Shown in pieces: positions 6,815 through 14,777 of a stretch of DNA of 20,017 bases. Source of the stretch: CAZUZD01 sp964624465 (GTDB lineage: Bacteria; Planctomycetota; Planctomycetia; Isosphaerales; Isosphaeraceae); contig CAZUZD010000089.1 of NCBI GenBank assembly GCA_964624465.1, positions 1 through 20,017 of the forward strand, in the 5' to 3' direction. The notes under the pieces were generated by a model. It made no database searches, had not been told where the DNA came from, and was given only the letters and a program-made list of their open reading frames with translations. A program made the translations under genes and the position numbers. The stretch's first letter is position 1; each line of letters starts with the position of its first letter.

Positions 6815-8917
6815 ATGCGACGTGACCAACCGAGACCCCGCCCGTCGCGCCGCGGCGTCACGCTGATCGAGATGCTCGTGGCCGTGGCGCTGCTGGTCCT
6901 GATGATGTCGATCCTGGTGCTGGTCTTCCAGCGCGCCACCGGGTCGATCCAGGAGCAGCGGGTCTACGCGAGCCTCGACCAGGAGCTGCGCCGGATCGAC
7001 TCGCTGATCCGCCAGGACCTCAACGGCGTCACCGCCACCATGACGCCGCCGAACAACCCGGCCAACCAGACGGGCTACTTCGAGTACGCCGAGAACGCCC
7101 TGGCCGACGCGCAGGGCGAGGACGGCGACGACACCCTCCGCTTCACCGTCCGCGCCCCCCTCGACCAGCCCTTCGTCGGCCGCGTCTGGCTGCCCAAATC
7201 GGTCCCCGGCACCGACGGCGGCTACGCCACCGCCCCGACGACCAACCCGCCGGCCGCCGGCCAGCGGGCCTCGACCCTGGAGCCGGTGACGATCACCAGC
7301 GACCTGGCCGAGGTCGTGTACTTCCTCCGCAACGGCAATCTGTACCGTCGGGTGGTGCTGATCAAGCCGTCGCTCCAGAGCCAGCTGCGGGGTGCGGGCG
7401 TCGGCAACACGCCGTCGGACCCGGACCTGGCCGGCACCGGCGGCCGCACCGGCGCCAATCGGATCGGCTTCATCACCACGCTGTTCAAGCCCCCGCAGCA
7501 GTTCGCCTCGGCCCCCTACAGCACCTACGCCCTGCTCGCGCCGTTCCCGCTGGTGAGCTGGCTGGGCCTCAATGATCTGTCGGCACGGCCCTCGCCCTTT
7601 GCGAACGTGCCCGGCGACCTGCGGCCGTATGCCCCGACGCTCAACACCCTGGGCGACACGACCAACCGCGAGAACCGCCTCTTCAACCCGCGACACACCG
7701 ACGACTACGTCAACAACAGCAACGGGAACCTGGTCCCCGACGGCATCGCCGACGACCTCAACGGCGACGGCCTGATCGACTTCCCGCCCACGCTCTACCC
7801 CGGCGTGCTGACCGCCATCGACCCGATCTCCGGCCTGCCGCTGGTCCTCGAGTACGACACGGCGGGCAACCCGATCAACAGCGCGGGCGTGCGGGCCCCG
7901 GTGACGCACGACCGGTTCGCCTTCCCGTACGTCTTCCCGAACGCGTACTCGCAGCCGGTCAGCCCGTTCACGGTGACCGGGGTGCACAACCCCGACCCGT
8001 CGGTGACGCCGGGGCCGATCAACGGCCGGCCGTACCACGGCACGTTCCTCGACCCGCCGTACAACCACAACCCGCTCGACACCGGCGACAACCTGGGCAC
8101 CCCCGGCACGCCGCAGACCTGGTGGGGCTTCCCGACCTGGCGCGAGACCATGTCGCCGCTGTGGCTCGACCCGATCAAGCGGCTCAATGACCCGGCCGCC
8201 GCGCCGTACTTCAGCGTTCTCCCGGCCAGCGGCATCGGCGACACCCCCTACACCCAGAGCCCTGGCCTCTCGTACCGGTTCCTCACCAACAACGGCGACC
8301 GCGGCAACTACTGGCTGCCGGCGATGAACGGCACCAGCAACTCGGTGCAGCTCTACAACGACGGCGTCGGCAGCACCTCGGTCTTCGCCATGCCGCCGGG
8401 CGCGGTCTGGGAAGAGGACCTGATCCTGAGCAACGTCCGGAGCTTCGACATCAAGGCGCTGGACCTGTACGCCAAGATGCTCGACCCGGTCTCCAACACG
8501 GTCGTGAACCTCCCCTCGGGCTACTACGACCTGGGCTACGCGAACCTGATCGCGGGGACGCCGCCGGTGTTCCTGAACAGCTTCGCCCACGAGGGCCGCA
8601 TGCCCCCGCTGACGACCGACTACCGGGCCGACGCCCAGTACCCGAACCTGAGCCAGAACATCGGCGACGACGGCACCAGCGTCGTGCGGCTCCGCCGCGT
8701 GTGGGATAGCTGGTCGACCGCCTACAGCAACGTCCCCGGCCAGCCGGCCAACCCGGCGTACGGGCCGATCAACAACCAGCGGCCCGCCTTCCCGTCGTAC
8801 CCGGCCCCGTATCCGGCGGCGCTGCGAGGCATCCAGATCCAGATCCGGGTGACCGACCCGGAGAGCCGCCGGATCAAGACGCTGACGATCAAGCAGGACT
8901 TCGCCGACAAGCTCTGA
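6815..8917 (+). CDS. GspJ-like giant pseudopilin, 700 aa
   Basis: Minor (tip) pseudopilin candidate. ATG 6815 follows an excellent GGAGGTGA (6801-6808). The leader is MRRDQPRPRPSRRG with cleavage after Gly14, Val+1 and Glu+5 (Glu19). The helix VALLVLMMSILVLVFQRATG is followed by a segment with LDQELRRIDSLIRQDLNGV, which matches the PulJ/GspJ pattern of a helix running into 'R-x-D-L'. A calcium-type loop DLNGDGLID lies at 314-322. Near the C-terminus EDLILSNVRSFDIKALD and LRGIQIQIRVTDPESRRIKT resemble the closing beta strands of GspJ. Typical GspJ is about 200 aa; the extra length is the Pro/Asn/Gly-rich middle (about residues 100-520), which I do not recognise. It stands between the I-like and K-like genes, as in canonical operons. 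High GC throughout. Confidence 0.88.
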   Translation: MRRDQPRPRPSRRGVTLIEMLVAVALLVLMMSILVLVFQRATGSIQEQRVYASLDQELRRIDSLIRQDLNGVTATMTPPNNPANQTGYFEYAENALADAQGEDGDDTLRFTVRAPLDQPFVGRVWLPKSVPGTDGGYATAPTTNPPAAGQRASTLEPVTITSDLAEVVYFLRNGNLYRRVVLIKPSLQSQLRGAGVGNTPSDPDLAGTGGRTGANRIGFITTLFKPPQQFASAPYSTYALLAPFPLVSWLGLNDLSARPSPFANVPGDLRPYAPTLNTLGDTTNRENRLFNPRHTDDYVNNSNGNLVPDGIADDLNGDGLIDFPPTLYPGVLTAIDPISGLPLVLEYDTAGNPINSAGVRAPVTHDRFAFPYVFPNAYSQPVSPFTVTGVHNPDPSVTPGPINGRPYHGTFLDPPYNHNPLDTGDNLGTPGTPQTWWGFPTWRETMSPLWLDPIKRLNDPAAAPYFSVLPASGIGDTPYTQSPGLSYRFLTNNGDRGNYWLPAMNGTSNSVQLYNDGVGSTSVFAMPPGAVWEEDLILSNVRSFDIKALDLYAKMLDPVSNTVVNLPSGYYDLGYANLIAGTPPVFLNSFAHEGRMPPLTTDYRADAQYPNLSQNIGDDGTSVVRLRRVWDSWSTAYSNVPGQPANPAYGPINNQRPAFPSYPAPYPAALRGIQIQIRVTDPESRRIKTLTIKQDFADKL

Positions 8918-9055
8918 TCGGACCCGACCCGGATCCGCGGAACGACGACCCGTCGTCCCGCGTCCAATCGATCGCCGCGACCCGTCCCGTCGCCACCTCG
9001 CCACGCCCATCCACCGCTCGACCCGAACCCGACACGAACCCGACCCGACCGGACC

Positions 9056-9069
9056 GGCCCCTCGGGGCC
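9056..9069 (+). other. Short GC hairpin just upstream of the GspK-like ribosome site
   Basis: GGCCCC and GGGGCC arms form a compact stem of 5-6 bp ending 4 nt before the GGGGGAGG ribosome site (9074-9081). It could influence initiation of the longest gene in the cluster. The rest of the 169-nt gap (8918-9086) is C-rich with short CGAACCCGAC-type repeats and no clear promoter. Confidence 0.3.
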
Positions 9070-9086
9070 AGCCGGGGGAGGCCCGC

Positions 9087-12000
9087 ATGCTCGCCCAAGC
9101 TCAGACGCCAGACTCTGGCCGGCCGCGACGCCGTCGCGGTGTCGTGCTCGTGCTCATCCTCGCCATGCTCAGCATCATGGCGCTGCTGGGCGTGACGTTC
9201 GCCACGCTCAGCCGGCAGTCGCAGATCGGGGCCTTCTACTACGCGCAGGCCGCGATGTCGAACCCCGACGCCGCCGGCATGTTCGACTTCGGGCTCGAGC
9301 AGCTCATCAACGACTCGAACAACCCGAAGTCGGGGCTCCGCGGCCACAGCCTGCTCCGCGACATGTACGGGCAGGACGGCCGCCGCAACGGCTACCTGCC
9401 CGGCCTGCCGTCGCCGATCGGCGGGCCCTTGATGGTCATGAATGCCCAGGTCAACAACGGCATCTACACCATCCAGACGAACATCCCCACGCCGTTCAAC
9501 AACGCCATTTCCCTGGTGCCGCAGCTCTACGACGCCAACTTCCTCGGCTGGACCCTGCGGCTCCAGCAGTGGTTCCTCGACGGCAACGGCGTCCCGGTGC
9601 GCCAGGTGGTGCCGCCGCTCGGCCAGACGTTCATCGTCACCAACGACGACATCTCGGGCAGCACCCACGTGCTGACGCTCTCGATCGCCGACACCACGCC
9701 CGGCCTGGTCGTGCCCGACTCGCCCGCGCCGAACACCATCCCGCCGGGCCTCACGGCGGCGAACCTCTTCGAGCTCGACAGCCGGTACCAGAACGCCTTC
9801 AACGGCGGCGGCCAGAACCCGAGCATTCCCCCGGGCGCCACGGCGATCCCGTCGGAGTTCCCGAACTTCCTGTACAACAACGTGAGCCTGGGCGGCGGGT
9901 ACACCGACCCGAACAACGTCTCGACCCCGTCGCTGGACGAGGACTACGACGCGCCCGACACCGAGAACTGGTTCATGGCGATGAAGAGCGCCGATGGCCA
10001 GGTGGTCATCCCGTCGTTCTTCCGGCCCTGGACGATCGCCTACGACCCGCAGTCTCCCGCGCCGGTCAACGACTGGATCAGCACGACCCCGGCGGCGCGG
10101 GCGAAGTTCCTGCGGCCCCGCAAGGTCGACCACCCGGCCAGCGGCGACGCCTTCCCCGACCTCGTGCCCGACACCGCCGGCTCGCCGAACCCGGCCGACG
10201 CCAACTACAACCCGAACTGGGGCAAGATCACCTACGACGTCGACAACGACGGCGACGGCGTGACCGACTCGGTCTGGATCGACCTCGGTTACCCCGTCCA
10301 GCGCGACGCCAGCGGCCGGCAGTACAAGCCGCTGTTCGCGATCATGTGCCTGCCCCTGAACGGCCGTCTGCCGCTGAACACCGCCGGCAACATCCAGGGC
10401 CGCAAGCTCGACGGCACCCGCAGCTATGACCACGCCGCCGGCCGCGGCTACTCGCCCAACGAGGTCGACCCCCGCTACGCCCTGAACCGCAACTTCAACC
10501 CGCCCAGCCCCGTGCCGACGTCGGTGTTCAACACGCTCACCGCCCCGGCCATCTACCCGGCCGCCGGCGCCACCCTGCCGACGCCGCTGATCACGCCCGA
10601 GCCCGCCCCGCCGGCGCCTTACGGCCTCCGCAGCGGCCAGTACAGCCTGCAGGCCCTGCTGGCGGGCAACCCCGGCAACGGCGTCTCGCCGCCCACGGCC
10701 GGCCGCTTCGGCGAGCTGGAGGGCCTGCGCGCCAATCCGATCCAGTTCCCCGGCCCCGGCCGGTCATACCTCTCGGGCCAGCCGAACTCCCCCTGGGCCG
10801 ATGCCAACTTCAACACGACCGACTTCTACCCGCTGACCATGCTCAACGGTCAGGGCCCGTTCACCGAGTCGGCCGACCTGCTCGACGGCGCCGGCCGCCA
10901 CCTGCTCGCCTCCGAGCGGGCGCGGCGGTTCGTGACGCCGCTGGACATCACGGGCAACGGCCGCATCACCCGGTTCGACGAGCTGCCCGCCGGCCCGGAC
11001 CCGGCCGCCATGCCGATCCCCGACCCGTTCGGCACCCCGTTCGGCTCCGGGTTCGACAACTTCGGCCGCGTCGGCTTCTTCATGCACTTCCGGCCCCCCG
11101 GCGTCGACCGCACCTCGCTGCCGGCGGCCAACGCCGGCGTCGTCAACGTCACCCGCTCGACGATCAACCGGTACCACGGCTACGAGTCGCACCGGAACCC
11201 GATCGGCGCCAACCAGAACCTGATGGGCCGGGCGGCCTGGAACCTCGCGGGCAGCGACGCCAACGACACGACGTACCCCGACCTGGGCGTCGCCCACCCG
11301 AACCAGGGCCTCGACGGCGCGGTGCAGACGATCAACCCGACGATCGCCACCGACAACCCGCAGCCGGCCTCGCAGACCGGCAGCAACGTCACGGCCAACC
11401 TGGGCATGAGCGAGGCGGCGCAGCTCGACCTGTACCGCCCGACGCCCTACGACCAGCCGTTCAACAACGCCGACCTGGAGTGGCTGTACCGCAAGGACGA
11501 CGTCGACGGCTCGTCGCTGACCAGCCGGCTCGACAGCCTCCTGCCGGCGCAGGGCACGCAGCCGAGCTTCTTCGACAGCCCGCTGAACCGCCAGCTCTTC
11601 AGCGTCGAGAGCTGGGAGCCGACCGGCTACGTCTGGTCGCAGCGGCCCAACGGCGCCGCGTTGCCGGTCCGCAGCCACCTCGCCCACCGCGGCCGCAAGA
11701 TCAACCTCAACTTCCCCCTGCCCGTCCCCAGCGGCCCGACCCCCTGGAACGAGCCGGTGCGGCAGAAGTGGATCACCGAGACGTACTACACGCTCCGCAC
11801 CCTGTTCTACCCCATCGGCAGCCCGCAGCCGACGGCCGAGCAGCTGCATGAGCTGGGGCAGTACGTCGTCAACATCGTCGACTTCCGCGACCCCGACGGC
11901 GTGATGACCCGCTGGGTGCACCCCGAGCTGGAGGTCAAGCCGGCCGACCTGACGACCAAGATGCCCGCCGGCGTGCGGATCCCGGCCAACAACGCCGCCG

Positions 12001-14573
12001 GCACCCTGGACGTGTGGGGCATGGAGTACCAGCCGGTGGCGCTCAACGAGGTGCTGGCGTTCCAGTACCTCCGCAAGACGAACTCGACCACCAAGACGCC
12101 CACGCCCCGCCTGTTCGTCGAGCTGGCCAACCTGCTGACCGAGGACGCCAACGGCAAGCAGGGCAGCGGCGGCACGGCCAGCAACCTGAGCCTCAACGGC
12201 TGGGGCCTGGTCATCACCCCCGACAACCCCGCCGCGCCGGCCGCCACGCCGATCATCCCCGGCTGGGAGCAGCCGAACACCGCCACCGGCCAGGTCGACA
12301 TCACGACCCTGGGCAAGTACTTCGTGCCCCTGGGCGGCACCGGCGTCGGCCTCGACACCGCCAACGGCGGCACCGCCGCACCCGGCCCGCTGAGCCCGAC
12401 GACCAAGGCCCTCAAGGATAGCGGCCTGCCCGACTACGTGGCCAAGCACACGAACAACCAGAACGCCCAGGTCGTCAACAACTTCTACGTCCTGAGCAAC
12501 ACGACCCCGGCCACCCTCACCAACTACACCGAGGCCGGCCGGCCCGAGCCCGAGCACACCGCGACGACGCAGATGGACACGCTGCTCAAGCAGATCCCCA
12601 GCCTGCCGGCGTCGACCGGCCAGCGGGAGTACTACTGGCTGCACCTGGTGCGCCCGGTCGACCCCAACGGCGCCGCCGATCCGAAGACGCCCCGCGTGGT
12701 CGTCGACTCGATCCGGTTCCCGTACTACGAGGCCGGCTACGACATCGTCACCCAGCAGAACCAGGACCTGCCCGAGCAGAAGGTGAAGGTCGACATCGCC
12801 TCGGTCGGGCGGCTCCAGCCGCTCCGCGGGGCCCAGATCGTCCCGAACGTGCACACCTTCAAGCCGCCGTTCAGCTACGGCTACACCGACCAGGTCTGGC
12901 CCGACAACGCTCCCGACACCCAGAACAGCCGGCCCTACCGGCCGCAGCTCGGCGGCAAGGACCTGACCGGCTACACCGACACCGCCGGCGGCATCTACGA
13001 GTCGATCGGCGGGCCGAACAGCCCCGACGAGCAGGCGAACAACGGCGTCGGCTGGTGCTACTTCCCGTTCCACGACCGCGACTTCACCAGCGTGGCCGAG
13101 CTGCTGCTGGTGCCGAGCGTGCCGCCGGGCCTGTTCACCAAGTTCTTCGTCGAGCGCGGCACGACCGACCCGGCCGTCCCGCAGGCGCCCCAGGTCGTGC
13201 CCCCGACGGCCTACACGAACCCGCCGCTCCAGCGCACGATCCTGACGAACAACGACCTGGCCGTGCTCCGCGTCCAGAAGGCGCCGGTGTACCCGTACCT
13301 GCCGGACGGCTTCTTCTACCAGTCGCGGCCGACCGAGCCAAACCCGATCCTGCCGCTCGGGGCGACCGAGTCGTGGTTCAAGAACAAGGCCGTGGGCTGG
13401 CACCGCATGCTCGAGTTCTTCGAGGTGCCCAGCCCGGTCATGGGGGCCATCGGCCCGGTGGCCGAAGGGGACAACGGCGACTGGCTCCGCAAGGACCTGC
13501 GGCCGGGGGCCATCAACCTGAACGCGATCTACGACGAGGAGGTCTTCTTCGGCCTGCTCGGCGACGGCCGCGCCAACACCCAGCCGGCCGTGCTGAACCT
13601 CGGCGAGGCGGTCACGCCCGGCACCGGCATCCCCCGGGTCGTCACCTCGATGACCGCCAACGGCCTGCCGGCCACCTCGATCCCCGTCTCGGAGCTGGGG
13701 ACCTACAACCAGGGCCGCGGCTACTTCGACGGCCTGAACACCACGCCGTACATGAAGGCGGCCTTCGCCGACTTCCTCAAGCTCCGCCACGGCGGCTCGG
13801 GCTACATCGGCGGCTTCCGCTCGATCAACCTGCCCAACGGCGCCCTCGGCAACAGCCTGGTCGACCGGCCGTTCCGCGGCATGGCGTACCCCGACCTGCA
13901 CGACACCCTGATGCGGCCGGCCCGCCTGCCGTACTACCAGGCCAGCGTCGCCACCTACCCCGACCAGACCAAACGCCCGACGCGGCTGGTCAACCCACCG
14001 CGGCTCCTGTTCCAGGTGCCCGACGCCTACGATCAGTCGGCCGCGACCAACACCGACCCGAGCACCGAGCTGGGGTCGCCCGACGGCACGCCGCTGCCGA
14101 CGACGACCGTGCCCCCGACCGACATCCGCGACGGCGACCACGTGAACCTGGCCTTCAAGCGGGCCGGCCTGGTCAACCCGCAGCTTGACCCGTTCACCAA
14201 CCCGCTGAACCTGGCCCAGCAGCAGCAGGCGTACTTCCTGGGCGCCCGCGGCAGCGACCGTCGCGAGCACCCGGCATTCCGGTACGAGTGGCTCGAGAAG
14301 GTGCTGAACCTGGGCACCGTCCGCAGCCACCAGTACGCGGTGTGGATCACGGTGGGGCTCTTCGAGGTGGTCAAGGAGGGGAACGCCCAGCTCGCCGGCG
14401 TGAGCCCGGCGTCGGTGCCCGACCAGCTCGGGCCCGAGGTGGGCCACTCGACGGGCAAGGTGGTCCGGTACCGGATGTTCTGCGTCATCGACCGGGCGCG
14501 GGCCACGGGCTACGACCCGGCCAACCCGCCCGAGTTCCGCCAGTTCGTGGTGCATCAGAAGCGGATCGAGTAA
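9087..14573 (+). CDS. Giant GspK-like minor pseudopilin, 1828 aa
   Basis: Predicted tip subunit of the pseudopilus. ATG 9087 has GGGGGAGG (9074-9081) 5 nt upstream. The N-terminus has a basic leader (RPRRRRG) with cleavage expected after Gly18, then VVLVLILAMLSIMALLGV. Position +5 is Leu, not Glu, which is characteristic of GspK rather than the other pseudopilins. GspK-like motifs recur: NGRLPLNTAGN (425-435), HRGRKINLN (867-875), VDFRDPDG (931-938) and PGAINLNAIYDEEVFFGLL (1474 onward), plus FTSVAELLLVPSVPPG, like the helix-hairpin segments of the T2SSK SAM-like domain. DNDGDGVTD (386-394) and the EF-hand-like DITGNGRITRFDE (620-632) are calcium-type loops. Usual GspK is about 320-330 aa, so this is over five times longer, uninterrupted and uniformly high GC. 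A PilX-like role is the main alternative. The N-terminal class is secure; the function of most of the ectodomain is unknown. Confidence 0.88.
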   Translation: MLAQAQTPDSGRPRRRRGVVLVLILAMLSIMALLGVTFATLSRQSQIGAFYYAQAAMSNPDAAGMFDFGLEQLINDSNNPKSGLRGHSLLRDMYGQDGRRNGYLPGLPSPIGGPLMVMNAQVNNGIYTIQTNIPTPFNNAISLVPQLYDANFLGWTLRLQQWFLDGNGVPVRQVVPPLGQTFIVTNDDISGSTHVLTLSIADTTPGLVVPDSPAPNTIPPGLTAANLFELDSRYQNAFNGGGQNPSIPPGATAIPSEFPNFLYNNVSLGGGYTDPNNVSTPSLDEDYDAPDTENWFMAMKSADGQVVIPSFFRPWTIAYDPQSPAPVNDWISTTPAARAKFLRPRKVDHPASGDAFPDLVPDTAGSPNPADANYNPNWGKITYDVDNDGDGVTDSVWIDLGYPVQRDASGRQYKPLFAIMCLPLNGRLPLNTAGNIQGRKLDGTRSYDHAAGRGYSPNEVDPRYALNRNFNPPSPVPTSVFNTLTAPAIYPAAGATLPTPLITPEPAPPAPYGLRSGQYSLQALLAGNPGNGVSPPTAGRFGELEGLRANPIQFPGPGRSYLSGQPNSPWADANFNTTDFYPLTMLNGQGPFTESADLLDGAGRHLLASERARRFVTPLDITGNGRITRFDELPAGPDPAAMPIPDPFGTPFGSGFDNFGRVGFFMHFRPPGVDRTSLPAANAGVVNVTRSTINRYHGYESHRNPIGANQNLMGRAAWNLAGSDANDTTYPDLGVAHPNQGLDGAVQTINPTIATDNPQPASQTGSNVTANLGMSEAAQLDLYRPTPYDQPFNNADLEWLYRKDDVDGSSLTSRLDSLLPAQGTQPSFFDSPLNRQLFSVESWEPTGYVWSQRPNGAALPVRSHLAHRGRKINLNFPLPVPSGPTPWNEPVRQKWITETYYTLRTLFYPIGSPQPTAEQLHELGQYVVNIVDFRDPDGVMTRWVHPELEVKPADLTTKMPAGVRIPANNAAGTLDVWGMEYQPVALNEVLAFQYLRKTNSTTKTPTPRLFVELANLLTEDANGKQGSGGTASNLSLNGWGLVITPDNPAAPAATPIIPGWEQPNTATGQVDITTLGKYFVPLGGTGVGLDTANGGTAAPGPLSPTTKALKDSGLPDYVAKHTNNQNAQVVNNFYVLSNTTPATLTNYTEAGRPEPEHTATTQMDTLLKQIPSLPASTGQREYYWLHLVRPVDPNGAADPKTPRVVVDSIRFPYYEAGYDIVTQQNQDLPEQKVKVDIASVGRLQPLRGAQIVPNVHTFKPPFSYGYTDQVWPDNAPDTQNSRPYRPQLGGKDLTGYTDTAGGIYESIGGPNSPDEQANNGVGWCYFPFHDRDFTSVAELLLVPSVPPGLFTKFFVERGTTDPAVPQAPQVVPPTAYTNPPLQRTILTNNDLAVLRVQKAPVYPYLPDGFFYQSRPTEPNPILPLGATESWFKNKAVGWHRMLEFFEVPSPVMGAIGPVAEGDNGDWLRKDLRPGAINLNAIYDEEVFFGLLGDGRANTQPAVLNLGEAVTPGTGIPRVVTSMTANGLPATSIPVSELGTYNQGRGYFDGLNTTPYMKAAFADFLKLRHGGSGYIGGFRSINLPNGALGNSLVDRPFRGMAYPDLHDTLMRPARLPYYQASVATYPDQTKRPTRLVNPPRLLFQVPDAYDQSAATNTDPSTELGSPDGTPLPTTTVPPTDIRDGDHVNLAFKRAGLVNPQLDPFTNPLNLAQQQQAYFLGARGSDRREHPAFRYEWLEKVLNLGTVRSHQYAVWITVGLFEVVKEGNAQLAGVSPASVPDQLGPEVGHSTGKVVRYRMFCVIDRARATGYDPANPPEFRQFVVHQKRIE

Positions 14574-14599
14574 CACGGCCGGCCCGGCGGCGTATCAGT

Positions 14600-14638
14600 C
14601 CCTGGAGGCGCCCCGGTTCCGGGGCCCGGCCTCCAGGG
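14600..14638 (+). terminator. Strong hairpin after the GspK-like gene, likely operon end
   Basis: CCCTGGAGGC (14600-14609) and GCCTCCAGGG (14629-14638) form a perfect 10-bp outer stem. An inner GCCCCGG/CCGGGGC pairing (14610-14625) extends it, with CCG (14626-14628) bulged. It starts 26 nt after the stop at 14573 and precedes a new promoter. There is no T-tract, as is common in high-GC genomes, so Rho help is possible. Confidence 0.6.
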
Positions 14639-14699
14639 GTCGCCGCCGACCCGGGCCCAGGCCATCGCCCCGGCCGGTTGAATCGTGCCGGTCGCCGCC

Positions 14700-14729
14700 T
14701 TGTCGTGTCGCGCAAACCGGCGTTATGAT
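14700..14729 (+). promoter_or_regulatory. Candidate sigma70-type promoter for the DUF1559 gene
   Basis: TTGTCG (14700-14705) and TATGAT (14724-14729) are separated by 18 nt and match the -35 and -10 consensus at 4/6 and 5/6 positions. Transcription would begin near 14736, giving a leader of about 40 nt containing GAGGAGG (14763-14769). The position between a strong hairpin and a new gene supports it. Confidence 0.6.
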
Positions 14730-14777
14730 TGCGTGTATCCCCCGTCCGTCCCCACCGAGTGCGAGGAGGCCCTCCCC

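Noticed and set aside
9020..9056. Short C-rich repeats of CGAACCCGAC type before the GspK-like gene
   Set aside because: Too short and degenerate to be a defined repeat family; no CRISPR-like repeat/spacer spacing is present anywhere in the window.
6740..9088. 782-residue minus-strand open frame opposite the GspJ-like gene
   Set aside because: Biased Val/Arg/Gly composition, no domain, fully overlapping a well-supported + strand gene.
10764..14576. 1270-residue open frame on the minus strand opposite the GspK-like gene
   Set aside because: Its translation is Arg/Val/Gly/Asp-dominated with no recognisable domain or membrane signal. It is the expected antisense shadow of a high-GC gene, and the + strand frame has a clear prepilin N-terminus and ribosome site.
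14685..14777. Upstream start for the DUF1559 protein
   Set aside because: It would put 31 residues ahead of the leader and begins upstream of the predicted promoter. ATG 14778 has GAGGAGG at the right distance.
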